A stretch of 64,000 bases of DNA from contig QCEW01000004.1 in NCBI GenBank assembly GCA_003280445.1, positions 18,330 through 82,329 of the forward strand, written 5' to 3'. Position numbers and translations under genes: made by a program. Below are positions 6,740 through 17,919 of this stretch, one piece after another. Origin of the DNA: Prochlorococcus sp. AG-363-A03 (GTDB lineage Bacteria > Cyanobacteriota > Cyanobacteriia > PCC-6307 > Cyanobiaceae). Below the pieces are notes generated by a model, which worked only from the letters and a program-made list of their open reading frames with translations, was not told where the DNA came from and did not search any database. The stretch's first letter is position 1. Each line of letters begins with the position of its first letter.

Positions 6740-8476
6740 TTAAAAACTCTTTATAAGTTGTTTATCGCAAAATTCTTTATATCTTCCGTGCTTGTTAATT
6801 AATTCATTATGGTTGCCAAGTTCACATATTTTGCCATTCTCAATAACAGCTATTTTATCTGCTTTTTGTATAGTTGATAATCTGTGAGCGATTATCAAGA
6901 CTGTTCGACTATGCATAGCTTGTTTAAGACCTTTTTGAACGGATTCTTCTGCTTCCGCATCCAAAGCACTTGTAGCTTCATCTAGTAATAATATTGTCGG
7001 ATCACCTAGTAATGCTCTTGCAATTGAGATTCTCTGCAATTGACCTCCAGAAAGATTAGTACCTCTTTCCTCTATAAATGTTTCATAACCATCAGGGAAT
7101 TGTTCAATAAAATCATGAGCATTTGCAATCTTTGCGGCATTTATAATGTTTTCTCTTGTTGTGGGCCTTCCAAATCTAATCGCTTCAGCAATGGTTCCAG
7201 AAAATATAAATGTTTTTTGAGGAACTATACCTATTGATTTTCTTAAATATTTTGTATTTATTTTGTTTAAATTATATTTATCAATAAATATTGATCCATT
7301 TTTAGGTTCTATGAACTTTAATATTAATGAAAAGATTGTACTTTTGCCTGCACCCGAGGGGCCAACTAAGGCAATAATTTTACCGCTATCTATATTTAAA
7401 CTTACATCATCTATAACTTCATTATCATGGTTATATGAAAAGGATACATTCTTAAATGTAATTTTTCCATCTATTCTATTGGGTGTGAAACCCATATCAG
7501 ATGTAGATATTTCTTGTTGATTAGCAGTAATTTCATTTAATCTTCGAAGAGATGCTTGACCTTGCTTTAATTCGTTGTAGTTTGTAGTTATATGGCTTAT
7601 TGGATCAATTAACATTATTATTGCTGTAAAATAACTACCAAACTCTTCGTTAGATATACCCCCTGTTTGTATTCTAGATGTGCCAATTGCGAGTATACTC
7701 AAAATACCCAGTATTTCTATTAATCCAATAATTGGATGTTGTAATGCGACAAGTTTAAGCATATTATATTTAGCTTCTTTATGTAATTTAACTTGTTTAT
7801 CAAAATCATTTTGTAACCACTCTTCTACTGCAAATGCTTTAACCATCGGCAACCCTTGAATTGCCTCTGAAAGCAAAGCTGCTAAAGAACTAATTTTGTT
7901 TTGACTTTTTTCAGATGCTTTTAATACTCTGCCCCCAAAATCACTAACTAATAATGAAATTAAAGGTGCCAATATTATTGTTGCAAGTGATAGATTCCAG
8001 TCAATAAATACCATGTAACCAAATACTGCTAATAATTGAAATATCGATGGTGTCGTATCTTGAATAGATTTATAAATAACTTCCCCAACTCGATCAACAT
8101 CCTCTGTAAGTCTGTACGCAATATCTCCAGATGAGAGCTTTTCTATGAAAAGAATATTACTTTTCTGAAGTTTTCTAAATAGGGTTGTTCGTAGATCTTG
8201 GCTTAACGCTAATGCGGGTTTTGCGAGGAGACTATCTTGTAGATATTGCGCAGTTTTTTGAATTATAAAAATAATTAATGCTTGTAAAATTACGGTTAAA
8301 ACTTGTTTTGTATTTCCTTGACCAATAGCAGGTATTAGCTTTCCTGACAGCCATGCGAGTATCGGCCAGCAAATTACGTATACAAACATGCTTACTCCAC
8401 CCAACAGCAAGATTGGCAAATGTCCCTTGAGTCTCCCTATCAGGTAAATGAAATTTATTTTGTTTTTTTGTTTCAT
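6740..8476 (-). CDS. ABC-type multidrug/lipid exporter, fused permease and ATPase
   Basis: A 578-residue half-transporter of the MsbA/exporter type that should work as a homodimer in the inner membrane. The N-terminal permease domain covers about residues 1-320 with six expected membrane spans. The ATPase domain follows: Walker A GPSGAGKST near residue 372, Q-loop VPQKTF, signature LSGGQLQR near 478, Walker B ILLLDEATSALD near 500, and switch histidine in IIAHRLS near 533. All ATPase motifs are intact. The substrate cannot be told; lipid A-core, other lipids or hydrophobic compounds are candidates. It is divergent from the S4-domain gene, with 38 bases between starts. Confidence 0.93.
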   Translation of the reverse strand: MKQKNKINFIYLIGRLKGHLPILLLGGVSMFVYVICWPILAWLSGKLIPAIGQGNTKQVLTVILQALIIFIIQKTAQYLQDSLLAKPALALSQDLRTTLFRKLQKSNILFIEKLSSGDIAYRLTEDVDRVGEVIYKSIQDTTPSIFQLLAVFGYMVFIDWNLSLATIILAPLISLLVSDFGGRVLKASEKSQNKISSLAALLSEAIQGLPMVKAFAVEEWLQNDFDKQVKLHKEAKYNMLKLVALQHPIIGLIEILGILSILAIGTSRIQTGGISNEEFGSYFTAIIMLIDPISHITTNYNELKQGQASLRRLNEITANQQEISTSDMGFTPNRIDGKITFKNVSFSYNHDNEVIDDVSLNIDSGKIIALVGPSGAGKSTIFSLILKFIEPKNGSIFIDKYNLNKINTKYLRKSIGIVPQKTFIFSGTIAEAIRFGRPTTRENIINAAKIANAHDFIEQFPDGYETFIEERGTNLSGGQLQRISIARALLGDPTILLLDEATSALDAEAEESVQKGLKQAMHSRTVLIIAHRLSTIQKADKIAVIENGKICELGNHNELINKHGRYKEFCDKQLIKSF

Positions 8477-8514
8477 TCCATCAAACTATCAATGTTTAAT
8501 TTAAACGCACGAAT

Positions 8515-8733
8515 ATGAAATTAGATCAATTTCTAAAATTTATTGGGATCGTTCAGACTGGTGGAGAAGCAAAATTGATTATTAAATCAGGAAAAATATC
8601 AGTTAATGGCATAGTTGAAAACAGAAGAGGTAGAAAATTAATTGAGGGTGATCAAATTATTTTTGCAAATGAAACATACATTGTTCCAAATTCTGATCCT
8701 CCAGGCCGTAAGTTGGCAAGGAGCGAAAAATGA
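8515..8733 (+). CDS. S4-domain RNA-binding protein
   Basis: A 72-residue stand-alone S4 domain. It has KLDQFLKFIGIVQTGGEAKLI (split here as the first two helices), KSGKISVNGIVENRRGRKL, and EGDQIIF, the typical RNA-binding order of the YbcJ/RqcP-like group. Likely targets are rRNA or ribosomal complexes (inference). The TGA stop is followed at once by GAGGAG-type sequence that serves as the ribosome-binding site of tpiA, so translation of the two genes is probably coupled. Confidence 0.88.
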   Translation: MKLDQFLKFIGIVQTGGEAKLIIKSGKISVNGIVENRRGRKLIEGDQIIFANETYIVPNSDPPGRKLARSEK

Positions 8734-8742
8734 GGAGCTAGC

Positions 8743-9483
8743 GTGCGTAAACCGGTAATCGCAGGGAATTGGAAAATGAACATGACTTGTACTGAGGCGA
8801 TTGAGTACATGCGTGTATTGATCCCATTATTGAAAGAGATACCAAAAAAAGATAGGGAAGTTGTTATTGCCCCCCCATTTACAGCCCTATACCCTCTCTC
8901 CGAGTTCATTAAGGATAAAAGCGAATATCTTTCTTTATCTAGCCAAAATGTTCATTGGGAGGATAGCGGAGCCTATACAGCCGAGGTCTCTCCTCTTATG
9001 CTTAACGAGCTTTCGGTTAAATGTGCAATTGTTGGACATAGTGAACCACGAAAATATTTCAGTGAAAGTGATGAACAAATAAATAAGAGAGCCAAATCGG
9101 CTCAAGATCATCAATTAATTCCAATTGTTTGTGTTGGAGAGACTATTGAACAAAGAGAGCTTGGTGAAGCAGAAAGGGTTATTAGAAGACAAGTTGATCA
9201 GGGTCTTGAAGGCATTGATGTAAAAAGACTCATAGTCGCTTATGAACCAATTTGGGCAATAGGTACTGGTAAAACTTGTGAAGCAAATGAGGCTAATAGG
9301 ATTTGCGGACTTATACGCAAATGGACTGGTTACGAAGACGTTATTATTCAATATGGTGGATCAGTTAAATCCAACAATATTGATGAGATTATGTCTATGT
9401 CAGATATTGATGGTGTATTAGTTGGTGGTGCCTCTTTAGATCCTACAAATTTTGCGAGAATTGCTAACTACGAAAAAATCTAG
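8743..9483 (+). CDS. tpiA: Triosephosphate isomerase
   Basis: Interconverts glyceraldehyde-3-phosphate and dihydroxyacetone phosphate in the Calvin cycle and glycolysis. The 246 residues are the usual length. Motifs include GNWKMN at residues 8-13 (catalytic Lys), [10 protein letters not shown] near residue 93 (catalytic His), [12 protein letters not shown] near 165 (catalytic Glu), and the phosphate-binding YGGSVK and GVLVGGASL. The start is a GTG at 8743 behind a strong GAGGAG site overlapping the end of the S4 gene. folP begins inside its 3' end. Confidence 0.97.
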   Translation: MRKPVIAGNWKMNMTCTEAIEYMRVLIPLLKEIPKKDREVVIAPPFTALYPLSEFIKDKSEYLSLSSQNVHWEDSGAYTAEVSPLMLNELSVKCAIVGHSEPRKYFSESDEQINKRAKSAQDHQLIPIVCVGETIEQRELGEAERVIRRQVDQGLEGIDVKRLIVAYEPIWAIGTGKTCEANEANRICGLIRKWTGYEDVIIQYGGSVKSNNIDEIMSMSDIDGVLVGGASLDPTNFARIANYEKI

Positions 9484-10303
9484 TAATTATCTGCCAGGAA
9501 ATTGGGAAAGAGAAACCCATTTAATGGCAATATTAAACATCACTGAAGATTCATTTAGTGATGGAGGAATTTATATTGACTTACCGTCTGCAATTAATCA
9601 TGCATCATTATGTATTAAACAAGGAGCACACATTTTAGATATTGGAGCACAGAGCACACGACCTGGTGCGTCTGAGGTTGGCGCCGAAATTGAGATTAAA
9701 AGACTGGTTCCTTTAATAAAAGAATTAAAATTATTACATCCCGAGATTCCAATTTCTGTTGACACCTTTCATCATTCTGTCGCCGAGAAAGTAATCGATG
9801 TTGGTGCTGATTGGGTTAATGATGTCAGTGGAGGTCGTCATGATCCTGAAATCTTTACTGTTATTGCTGATAAAGATTGTCCTTATATTTTGACTCATAG
9901 TCGTGGAAATAGTATGACAATGGATTCTTTAGCTACATATTCAAACGTAGTTAAAGAAGTAAAAAATGAATTATTAAAACAAATCGATTTAGCAGTATCT
10001 AAAGGTATAAAAACTGAACAAATTATTATTGATCCTGGAATTGGTTTTGCTAAGAATGTTGATCAAAATTTAACCTTGCTTAAGCATATAGAAGAATTTG
10101 TTTCTATGAATTATCCAGTATTAATAGGTGCTTCTAGAAAAAGATTTATTGGATCAGTTATTAATGAATCAGATCCTACTAAAAGAATATTCGGAACCGC
10201 TGCAGTAGCCGCTAGATGTGTTTTTGCTGGAGTTGATATTTTAAGAGTTCATGATATTAAAGAGATCTCTCAGGTAACGATAATGACTAAATCAATTATT
10301 TAA
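9452..10303 (+). CDS. folP: Dihydropteroate synthase
   Basis: Joins p-aminobenzoate to dihydropterin pyrophosphate in folate synthesis. Motifs in order: [15 protein letters not shown] (residues 25-39), [11 protein letters not shown] near 70, SVDTFH near 107, [10 protein letters not shown] near 128, [11 protein letters not shown] near 190, and the phosphate-binding [10 protein letters not shown] near 228. The frame opens at a TTG at 9452, overlapping tpiA by 32 bases. A shorter start is possible, but this one keeps an N-terminal segment before the first strand. Coupled translation from tpiA is likely. It ends seven bases short of the convergent chlH gene. Confidence 0.93.
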   Translation: MRELLTTKKSSNYLPGNWERETHLMAILNITEDSFSDGGIYIDLPSAINHASLCIKQGAHILDIGAQSTRPGASEVGAEIEIKRLVPLIKELKLLHPEIPISVDTFHHSVAEKVIDVGADWVNDVSGGRHDPEIFTVIADKDCPYILTHSRGNSMTMDSLATYSNVVKEVKNELLKQIDLAVSKGIKTEQIIIDPGIGFAKNVDQNLTLLKHIEEFVSMNYPVLIGASRKRFIGSVINESDPTKRIFGTAAVAARCVFAGVDILRVHDIKEISQVTIMTKSII

Positions 10304-10310
10304 TATATGA

Positions 10311-13300
10311 CTAATCTTCTGTATTAACACCTTCGATTCTATCTTCAACTTCTTGGTAAAGTTCTTTTAACTGTTCAATATTTTCCTCAGATGTTTCCCA
10401 GTAGCCTCTCCCATTAACTTCTAATAATGTACCAACTATTCTTCTAAAACTATGAGGATTCAATTCCATTAACCTTTTTCTCATTTCAGGATCATTTATA
10501 AAAGTTTCATTTGACTCTTCATATACGAAATTATCAACTTGCCCGCTAGTTGCACTCCATCCTAATGTGTAGTTAAGTCTATTAGATACCTCTCTTACTC
10601 CCTCATATCCAGACTTAAGCATTCCTTCATACCATTTTGGGTTAAGTAATTTTGTTCTAGAATCTAATCTAATGGTTTCACTTAAAGATCTGACCTGAGC
10701 ATTGGCTGTAGTTGTGTCTGCTATGTAACTGCTTGGTGCTTTACCATCATCTCTGAGGTTTTTAATTAAATTCGTTGGATCAGAATCAAAATAATGACTT
10801 ACATCTGTTAGTGATATTTCCGACGAGTCAAGATTTTGGAATGTAACATCAGCAGTTTTCATAACTGATTCAAAAACGTCTCTGTTTTGATTCATTTCAC
10901 CAGGATTATCTGCATTGAATGCATAAGTTTTTCTGGATAGGTACATTTCTTGCAATTCATTTTCTTCTTCCCATGTTGAATTCTCTACTGCCAAATTCAC
11001 ATTTGAGCTATAACTTCCACTTGCATTTGAGAACACTCTACTTGCAGATTCTCTAATACTTTTACCTTCTTTTTCTGCCTGTTCTAGAGCATGTTTTCTT
11101 ACGAAATTTTGATCAAGTGGTTCATCTGCCTCTGCCGCCATTTTTACTGCTTGGTCAATTAGTGCCATTTGGTTAATAAACAAATCCCTAAATACACCAG
11201 AACAGTTAACTACTACATCAATTCTTGGTCTTCCTAATTCCTCAAGAGATAGGAGCTCTAATTTATTTACCCTTCCTACTGAGTCTGGTTTTGGCTTTAC
11301 ACCTACAAACCAGAGGATTTGGGCTAATGATTCACCATAGGTTTTAATGTTATCAGTACCCCAAAGCACACAAGCAATGGTTTCAGGCCATGCGCCTTGC
11401 TCCTCTTTTTGTCTTTCAATAAGCTTGTCAACTACACCTTTGGCTGAAGCTACTGCAGCTACGGTTGGTATCGACTGAGGATCTAATGCATGAATATTCT
11501 TACCACTTGGCAATACTCCTGGATTCCTTATAGGATCTCCACCCGGGCCAGGAATAACATAATCTCCATCTAAAGCTTTTAAAAGGCTCTCCATTTCTTT
11601 ATCAGCACATATTTGTTCTAGGCAAAATCTCAAATAATCAAATAATTTATCTAGTGAACTTGTATTTACATTTTCAAAACCTGCTCTCTTCGTCGAAGCT
11701 TGCCATGGAGATGGGATAGAGAATCCAATTCCTCTCAAGAACTCAACAATTAGAGTCCAAAGATTCTTCTTCATATTTACTCTCCCATCTCTCCCTGTTA
11801 GAGACTTAACCATTGAGCCAACAGCATCTCTTGATGTTTCTGTAATTAATTTATTAAGTTCAACATCTTCTAATTTACCTCTGTTATTTCCTTCGTAGAC
11901 TTCGTCAATTGATTTCCCTTTTGATTCAGCTAATAAACCTGGTAAAGATCTGATTCCATCGTCATCTCTTTCTATGGATGCGATACTTACTAAAGTTGCA
12001 ATAGCTTCTTCAGCAGTGGCTGGTTTTCCAATAGTGTGTAAGCCACAAGGTAATAATCGACTTTCTATTTCCATTAATTGTTTATAAACATTTCCCACTA
12101 CCAAATCTCTTTCATCTATTTCTAATTCGGAGGCATCTTTTTCAGGCAGTTTTACATCTTCTTGAAGATTACATTTCTTTGAAGTTTCAACTATTGCATT
12201 AACAATTTGAATTCCTCTACCACTTTCTCGAAGTTGTTGATAGGAACCAACTAACTCTCCAAGTTCTTTTAGACCTTTATAAAGACCAGCATTTTCAGCA
12301 GGAGGGGTTAGATAACTAATTGTTGATGCGTACCCTCTTCTTTTTGCGATTGTTGCCTCTGAAGGATTATTTGCAGCGTAATAATAAAGATTTGGCAGAC
12401 CTCCAATTAATGAATCGGGATAACAAGTCTCACTCATACCCATTTGTTTCCCAGGCATGAATTCAAGAGATCCATGGGTTCCAAAATGAAGAACTGCGTC
12501 TGCCTTCCATACCTTTTCTAAATAAGTGTAATAAGCTGCAAAGCCATGATGAGGACTAGCACTTCTTGAATAAAGTAATCTCATGGGATCGCCTTCGTAT
12601 CCAAACGTTGGTTGTACTCCAACAAATACATTCCCAAATTCTTTTCCATATATAAGAAGATTTTGTCCGTCACTATTTAAATTTCCGGGTGGCTTTCCCC
12701 AGTTCTCTTCTAGTCTTTCAGAATATGGAGTTAATTTCTCATATTCTTTTACACTCATTCGATGAGCTATTGAAAGTTCAGGCGAACCTTGTAAAGCTTC
12801 AGGGTCATTTATTAATGTCTCCATGAGCTCTTTTGGGCCCTTAGGTAAATCTTTTATGTCATAACCTTTTTTCTTCATTTCTTCTAAAACTCTATATATA
12901 GAGCCAAAGACATCTAAGTAAGCAGCTGTTCCAACATTTCCTTTATCAGGTGGAAAACTAAATACAGTAATAGCTAATTTCTTCTGATCACGTTTTTTAA
13001 TTCTTAGTGATGACCATCTAATAGCTCTTTCAGCTATTGCATCTACTCTGTCTTGGAGTGTATGAGCTTTGCCTGTGGCATCATCTCTACCAGATAAAAC
13101 TATTGGTTCAATGGCACCATCTAATTCAGGAATAGCAATCTGAAGTGCAACTTGAACTGGATGAAGACCTAGATCACTTCCTTCCCATTCTTGAGTAGTT
13201 TGAAAAACGAGTGGAAGAGCAACCATGTAAGGTCTATTGAGCTTCTTTAAGGACTCGACAGCTTTTGGGTGATCTTGCCTAGCAGGACCTCCAACCAGTG

Positions 13301-14324
13301 CAAATCCTGTGAGAGAAACAACGCCATCTACAATCGGTTTGTCAGTGTTGATTGGATCGTAATAAAATTCATTTACAGGCTTAGAAAAATCTAATCCACC
13401 ACAAAAAATCGGAATTACTGTTGCGCCCCTATATTCCAGTTCTTGAATTACTGCGACATAGTGAGCATCATCTCCAGTTACTATATGGCTTCTTTGTAGA
13501 ACAAGACCAATTACAGGACCCTCTTTAGCTTTATTTGAGAGATCATCCCTAGAAGCTGTCCAATTTAGATATTCTTTTTTGTCTTCAAACATATTTGGCG
13601 CTAAAGGATGCCAAATCCCTAGATCTGGAAAAACTTCTGGCTCTGCAACTTCAATTTTCTCGTCTTCTCTATTTAATTCTGGAAAAACATATTTGTCTCC
13701 CAACATTAGTAGGAAATTTCTTAGATTATCTGGAGTCCCTCCTAGCCAATATTGAAAACTAAGCATAAAACTACGAGCATCTTGAGCCTTGTCTACTGGT
13801 AGATATTTAAGGATTGAGGGAAGAGTATTTAAAAGCTTCAACATTGAATCTTGAAAGCCAGCGCCGCCTGCTTCCTTCCTTTTCTTCATGAAATCGCCAA
13901 TGATGCTTTTACTTTGTCCTAACTGGGCCATGGAGAAAGTGCCCAATTTGTTCAATCGCATTACTTCTGGCATTGATGGAAAAACTACTGCAGCTTTAAG
14001 ATTTTCCTTATGAGGTTCGACTGCTTCAACAACTTTTTGCGCTAAATCTTCAATAAAAATCAATGAAGCTACGAATAAATCGGCATTTTCTATATCTTTT
14101 TTAAAGCTTTCATAATTGGCTGTATCTCTAAGTTCTTCAATTAAATATCCATTGAGTTCAATTCCAATAGGACCATTTTGTGAATTTAATGAGTTTGCAG
14201 CCTGTGTAAGAGCATTTTGGTATTGAGGCTCAAGAACGACATAAACGGCCTTCATCACTGCTTTATGCTTGTGATTCTCGACAGGTGAAACTCTGCGATT
14301 GGCTGAGCGAACCTGTGTAAACAT
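10311..14324 (-). CDS. chlH: Magnesium chelatase subunit H
   Basis: The large, protoporphyrin-binding subunit that inserts Mg into protoporphyrin IX at the first step committed to chlorophyll. It works with ChlI and ChlD, which are not in this window. The 1337 residues are the usual cyanobacterial length. Recognisable blocks include [20 protein letters not shown] near residue 275, [20 protein letters not shown] near 615, and the C-terminal [20 protein letters not shown]. The catalytic-pocket HFGTHGS block is intact. Divergent from dapB, so the short spacer holds both promoters. Low-light Prochlorococcus depends on this pathway for divinyl chlorophylls. Confidence 0.97.
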   Translation of the reverse strand: MFTQVRSANRRVSPVENHKHKAVMKAVYVVLEPQYQNALTQAANSLNSQNGPIGIELNGYLIEELRDTANYESFKKDIENADLFVASLIFIEDLAQKVVEAVEPHKENLKAAVVFPSMPEVMRLNKLGTFSMAQLGQSKSIIGDFMKKRKEAGGAGFQDSMLKLLNTLPSILKYLPVDKAQDARSFMLSFQYWLGGTPDNLRNFLLMLGDKYVFPELNREDEKIEVAEPEVFPDLGIWHPLAPNMFEDKKEYLNWTASRDDLSNKAKEGPVIGLVLQRSHIVTGDDAHYVAVIQELEYRGATVIPIFCGGLDFSKPVNEFYYDPINTDKPIVDGVVSLTGFALVGGPARQDHPKAVESLKKLNRPYMVALPLVFQTTQEWEGSDLGLHPVQVALQIAIPELDGAIEPIVLSGRDDATGKAHTLQDRVDAIAERAIRWSSLRIKKRDQKKLAITVFSFPPDKGNVGTAAYLDVFGSIYRVLEEMKKKGYDIKDLPKGPKELMETLINDPEALQGSPELSIAHRMSVKEYEKLTPYSERLEENWGKPPGNLNSDGQNLLIYGKEFGNVFVGVQPTFGYEGDPMRLLYSRSASPHHGFAAYYTYLEKVWKADAVLHFGTHGSLEFMPGKQMGMSETCYPDSLIGGLPNLYYYAANNPSEATIAKRRGYASTISYLTPPAENAGLYKGLKELGELVGSYQQLRESGRGIQIVNAIVETSKKCNLQEDVKLPEKDASELEIDERDLVVGNVYKQLMEIESRLLPCGLHTIGKPATAEEAIATLVSIASIERDDDGIRSLPGLLAESKGKSIDEVYEGNNRGKLEDVELNKLITETSRDAVGSMVKSLTGRDGRVNMKKNLWTLIVEFLRGIGFSIPSPWQASTKRAGFENVNTSSLDKLFDYLRFCLEQICADKEMESLLKALDGDYVIPGPGGDPIRNPGVLPSGKNIHALDPQSIPTVAAVASAKGVVDKLIERQKEEQGAWPETIACVLWGTDNIKTYGESLAQILWFVGVKPKPDSVGRVNKLELLSLEELGRPRIDVVVNCSGVFRDLFINQMALIDQAVKMAAEADEPLDQNFVRKHALEQAEKEGKSIRESASRVFSNASGSYSSNVNLAVENSTWEEENELQEMYLSRKTYAFNADNPGEMNQNRDVFESVMKTADVTFQNLDSSEISLTDVSHYFDSDPTNLIKNLRDDGKAPSSYIADTTTANAQVRSLSETIRLDSRTKLLNPKWYEGMLKSGYEGVREVSNRLNYTLGWSATSGQVDNFVYEESNETFINDPEMRKRLMELNPHSFRRIVGTLLEVNGRGYWETSEENIEQLKELYQEVEDRIEGVNTED

Positions 14325-14438
14325 CTTTTTCTTCTATCGGAATTCGACCAAGCCTAGTGTTCAGTGGTCCTTTAGTGTGTTATTTAGTTAATGCGTGTTA
14401 CAAGGGATATCAAATATGATTATGAAAAAAGCAATTCA

Positions 14439-15287
14439 ATGAGTTCTGCTAATCAATCAATACCGGTTTTAGTCGCAGGAGCTTTAGGGCGAATGGGATC
14501 TGAGGTTATTAAAGCAATTAAATTATCCAAAGATTATCAACTTGTTGGCGCAATTGATAGTCAGAAGGCAAATGAAGGTCAAGACATCGGATCACTAATA
14601 GGCTTAGGACCACTTGATGTATTGCTCTCAAGTGATTTCGAAGGTTCTTTGTGTGCTGCCAGTCAGAACGTTCCTAAAGATGTATCAAATAATGGTGCTG
14701 TATTAGTTGATTTCACGCATCCCAAAGTTGCTTATAAACATACCCGTACTGCAATTGCTTATGGAGTCCATCCTGTAATTGGAACTACTGGAATTAGCAA
14801 AGATCAATTAGAGGATCTTTCTAAATTTGCAGAAAAGGCTTCTCTTGGTTCTGCGATTATTCCAAATTTTTCAGTAGGCATGGTTTTACTTCAGCAAGCT
14901 GCTGCTGCAGCGGCTCGTTTTTATGAGTTCGCTGAATTGACAGAAATGCATCACAACAAAAAAGCTGACGCCCCTAGTGGAACGTGCATTAAAACAGCTG
15001 AATTGATAGAAGCACAACGCTCTACTTTTAATAAACCTTTAATAAAAGAAGAAGAATCTATCGAAGGATCAAGAGGTGGATCTCGTTCTAGTGGTCTAAG
15101 ACTTCATTCGGTAAGATTGCCTGGCCTTGTTGCTCATCAACAAGTCATGTTTGGTTCCAATGGAGAGACTTATGAGTTAGCTCATAACACAATTGATCGT
15201 TCTGCTTATATGCCTGGAGTGCTATTGGTTGTAAAAAAAATTAGATCTTTAAATAAATTGATTTATGGCTTAGAGCAAATCCTTTAG
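14439..15287 (+). CDS. dapB: 4-hydroxy-tetrahydrodipicolinate reductase
   Basis: NAD(P)H-dependent step of the diaminopimelate/lysine pathway, feeding peptidoglycan and protein synthesis. The Rossmann loop is VAGALGRMGSEV (residues 10-21 from the chosen start). GTTGIS near residue 118 and the catalytic block HHNKKADAPSGT near 172 are both intact. I chose ATG 14439 (MSSANQ...) rather than the upstream in-frame ATG 14391, whose 16 extra residues look like untranslated leader. The gene is divergent from chlH and is followed 12 bases later by a membrane protein gene. Confidence 0.95.
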   Translation: MSSANQSIPVLVAGALGRMGSEVIKAIKLSKDYQLVGAIDSQKANEGQDIGSLIGLGPLDVLLSSDFEGSLCAASQNVPKDVSNNGAVLVDFTHPKVAYKHTRTAIAYGVHPVIGTTGISKDQLEDLSKFAEKASLGSAIIPNFSVGMVLLQQAAAAAARFYEFAELTEMHHNKKADAPSGTCIKTAELIEAQRSTFNKPLIKEEESIEGSRGGSRSSGLRLHSVRLPGLVAHQQVMFGSNGETYELAHNTIDRSAYMPGVLLVVKKIRSLNKLIYGLEQIL

Positions 15288-15299
15288 TTATGAAGACAA

Positions 15300-15947
15300 A
15301 TGTTATTACCGATTAAACAAAATGAAATAAATAAATTGATCCCTTCTGTAGCAACAGGAAAGCAATTTAATTCAGCGTTGGGTAATCCTCAGAAGATTTT
15401 TCAACGGATTTTGATCTCAGCCATTGGAGGTGTAATTACTCTTCTCATCAGCCAAAGTCAAGTAACAAGTCAGTTTTACTCTTTATGGTTGGTTTTAGGC
15501 GTAGTTTTCCTTTTATATATTTTATGGGGACCAATTCTCGAAGCTAGTAGAAAAAATTCTAAGTTTAAAAGTTTCTCCTTCTCAGCATTAGTTGATGGCT
15601 ATATTTCGGATGTTTTTGTTGAAGATAGGGTTGAAAATCAACTGGAACAAGCAAATAGAGATGGTAGGTTAGAAGTGTTAGAGAAAAAAAGAACTTGGGT
15701 CGTTTTAGATATAGAGGATGAAGATGGTTTTATAGGAAATATAAGTTTTCCATTACAAAATAAGTTCAATATCCTTACGAAAGGAATGAGAATTAACTGT
15801 GTTGTATTTAGTAATAGAAGAGATTTTAATAATATCCAGGCAATTAGTGATGCTTGGTGTCCCGAAATTAATTTATGGGTAGGATCTTATCCATTTCTTC
15901 TGCGTCCTGCATTTGAAGAATTTGTTAATATGAGAATTTCAAGCTAA
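15300..15947 (+). CDS. Conserved cyanobacterial membrane protein
   Basis: A 215-residue protein with two predicted membrane helices near residues 35-50 (ILISAIGGVITLLIS) and 61-80 (LWLVLGVVFLLYILWG). A soluble domain follows: a long charged helix (RVENQLEQANRDGRLEVLEKK) and a beta-rich part ending in WVGSYPFLLRPAFEEFV. Similar cyanobacterial proteins have, as I recall, been labelled phosphate transporter permeases, but two helices do not make an ABC permease and I do not adopt that. It is in line between dapB and the UbiH-like gene. Role unknown. Confidence 0.8.
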   Translation: MLLPIKQNEINKLIPSVATGKQFNSALGNPQKIFQRILISAIGGVITLLISQSQVTSQFYSLWLVLGVVFLLYILWGPILEASRKNSKFKSFSFSALVDGYISDVFVEDRVENQLEQANRDGRLEVLEKKRTWVVLDIEDEDGFIGNISFPLQNKFNILTKGMRINCVVFSNRRDFNNIQAISDAWCPEINLWVGSYPFLLRPAFEEFVNMRISS

Positions 15948-15980
15948 ATATCTTTTGTTGTAACTGTTATAATAACTCCT

Positions 15981-17093
15981 ATGAATATAGCAATTATTGG
16001 TTCTGGATTAACTGGTTCATTGGCAGCAATATCACTAGCAAATGCCGGATGTAGAGTTGATCTATATGAAAGATTATCTGATGAAGAACTTATAGATAGA
16101 GATCGAACATACGCTATTACACATTCCTCAAGAAAGATATTAGAAAGGATTGGAGTATGGTCACATTTAGTTTCAAATTTAGTCCCTTTTCAATATCTAA
16201 ACGTGATTGATTATGAATTAAATAAAAAATTTCAATTTCTCATTAATGATTTAAGTTTATCAGATCAAAAGTATTGTGCAGTAGGTTGGATTGCAGAACA
16301 TAAAAAAATTATGTTCTCAATTTTAAAATTCATTTCAGATATTGATCATATTAATAAGATCCCTACATCTGTTATACCTAATACAAATAACTACGAACTG
16401 ATAATAGCAGCAGATGGTTCGGGTTCTGCTACAAAAAAGAAGCTTAAAACTCCCTCATTTAATTTTAATTATGATCAGATGTGTATTACTGCTAAGGTTC
16501 TATTAAGAGGTGCTAAATCTAATGAGGCATTTGAAATACTAAACTCCCAGGGTCCATTTGCTGTTTTACCTCTAGGAGGTGATTTATTTCAAATAATATG
16601 TAGCCAATCCTTAGAGAATGCTACTAATAAAATGAATTTGTCAAAGTCATTATTTTTAGATTATTTAGCAACACTTCTTCCTTATGGTGTTCAACCAGAT
16701 ACTATTATCGATAAACCTAATTCCTTTCCTATAAATTTTGTTTTTAATTATTCATTCTATTCTGGTAAATACATATATTTAGGTGAGACAGCACACAAAT
16801 TTCATCCAGTTGGTGGACAAGGTTTAAATCTATGCTGGAGAGATGTTGACTGCCTTACAAAATTAATATCTGTGCCAATATTTAAAAAGAATCACAGAAT
16901 CATACCTTTTCTCTATTCCCTTTCAAGGTTGGTTGATGTTTTATTAATATCCATATTTACTGACAGTTTGGTTAGATATTCTAGAAGCAACATTAGTATA
17001 TTTAAATTACCTAGAACTTTTGTTTTCTTTGTCTTGAAAAAATATGGTTTTATTAGAAAATTTATACTTAATATAATGACAAATGGATTGTAG
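15981..17093 (+). CDS. FAD-dependent monooxygenase, UbiH/Coq6 family
   Basis: A 370-residue flavoprotein. The dinucleotide-binding IIGSGLTGSLAAI starts at residue 5, with DLYERL ending the second strand. DGSGSATKK fits the middle DG motif, and GETAHKFHPVGGQGLNLCW near residue 268 is the second FAD-binding motif (GD..H..PVGGQG..), with Glu in place of the usual Asp. The family hydroxylates aromatic rings of quinone precursors. In a cyanobacterium the quinone is plastoquinone, so the real substrate is open. The gene sits between a membrane protein and a DUF2949 gene on the same strand. Confidence 0.85.
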   Translation: MNIAIIGSGLTGSLAAISLANAGCRVDLYERLSDEELIDRDRTYAITHSSRKILERIGVWSHLVSNLVPFQYLNVIDYELNKKFQFLINDLSLSDQKYCAVGWIAEHKKIMFSILKFISDIDHINKIPTSVIPNTNNYELIIAADGSGSATKKKLKTPSFNFNYDQMCITAKVLLRGAKSNEAFEILNSQGPFAVLPLGGDLFQIICSQSLENATNKMNLSKSLFLDYLATLLPYGVQPDTIIDKPNSFPINFVFNYSFYSGKYIYLGETAHKFHPVGGQGLNLCWRDVDCLTKLISVPIFKKNHRIIPFLYSLSRLVDVLLISIFTDSLVRYSRSNISIFKLPRTFVFFVLKKYGFIRKFILNIMTNGL

Positions 17094-17108
17094 ATTTTTT
17101 ATGATTAT

Positions 17109-17318
17109 ATGATTGATACTATTAACAGAATTAATCCACCTGATGATGAATTGTGCAATTTTATTATTGACAAACTTGGAATAAGTCAATCTGCTTTGGA
17201 ATTAGGAATAAAAAGATCTTCTTTGGAAAATTCTCCATTGCCTATTGTTATGTGGAGTTATGGTTTAATCACTTTGGATCAACTACAAATAGTACTTTTG
17301 TGGTTAAAAGATAATTAA
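17109..17318 (+). CDS. DUF2949 family protein
   Basis: A 69-residue protein matching cyanobacterial DUF2949: an N-terminal helix (DDELCNFIIDKLGISQSALEL), then LPIVMWSYGLITLDQLQIVLLWL. The family is soluble and of unknown function. It follows the UbiH-like gene by 15 bases and overlaps the convergent apt gene by four bases at the stops. Confidence 0.8.
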   Translation: MIDTINRINPPDDELCNFIIDKLGISQSALELGIKRSSLENSPLPIVMWSYGLITLDQLQIVLLWLKDN

Positions 17319-17833
17319 TATTTTATTATACTTTCTACAAACAAATTTGAATCTAATTTGTTCCTTCCTCCAAGTTCTGTAAGTTCTACAAGAAAAGCGT
17401 ATCCAATTAAATTCCCTCCTGCTTCTCTGATCAACTTACCTGCGGCACTCGCACTTCCTCCAGTCGCAAGAAGATCATCTACAACAATCACTTTACTATC
17501 TTTTTCGATTGAATTCTGTTGAATTTCTAATCTGTCTTCGCCATACTCAAGCTTATAATTTACGCCTATTACTTTTCCAGGTAATTTATTAGGTTTTCTT
17601 ATAGGAACAAATCCTATCTCATGTTTAAATGATAAAGCCGATGCAGAAATAAATCCTCTCGATTCTATACCAGCTATGTAATCTGGTTTTGTAGTAGATA
17701 TTAACTTTTGTAGAGGTAACATTATTTCATTCCATCTCTTCGGCTCTTTATATATTGGATTTATGTCTTTGAAGACTATTCCATCTTTTGGGAAATCTAT
17801 TATTTCATTGATATATTTTTTTAGGTCTTCCAT
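17315..17833 (-). CDS. apt: Adenine phosphoribosyltransferase
   Basis: Salvages adenine to AMP using phosphoribosyl pyrophosphate. At 172 residues it is the normal size. Signature parts: FPKDGIVFKDINPIY near residue 14, YIAGIESRGFI near 53, the flexible-loop IRKPNKLPGKV near 77, and the PRPP-binding VIVVDDLLATGGSASAA near 113. All key residues are present. It stands alone on the minus strand, converging on the DUF2949 gene with a four-base overlap. Confidence 0.97.
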   Translation of the reverse strand: MEDLKKYINEIIDFPKDGIVFKDINPIYKEPKRWNEIMLPLQKLISTTKPDYIAGIESRGFISASALSFKHEIGFVPIRKPNKLPGKVIGVNYKLEYGEDRLEIQQNSIEKDSKVIVVDDLLATGGSASAAGKLIREAGGNLIGYAFLVELTELGGRNKLDSNLFVESIIKY

Positions 17834-17919
17834 TCTTTAAAAATAAAATATTGGTGTGCGGTTTTATAAAACTAACAATAAAGCTAGCGAATCTTCTAAT
17901 TCCTGTCATTATTTAGGGT

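Noticed and set aside
10311-14324. Annotating the large minus-strand gene as cobaltochelatase CobN
   Set aside because: CobN is related, but length, HFGTHGS context and the chlorophyll setting fit ChlH.
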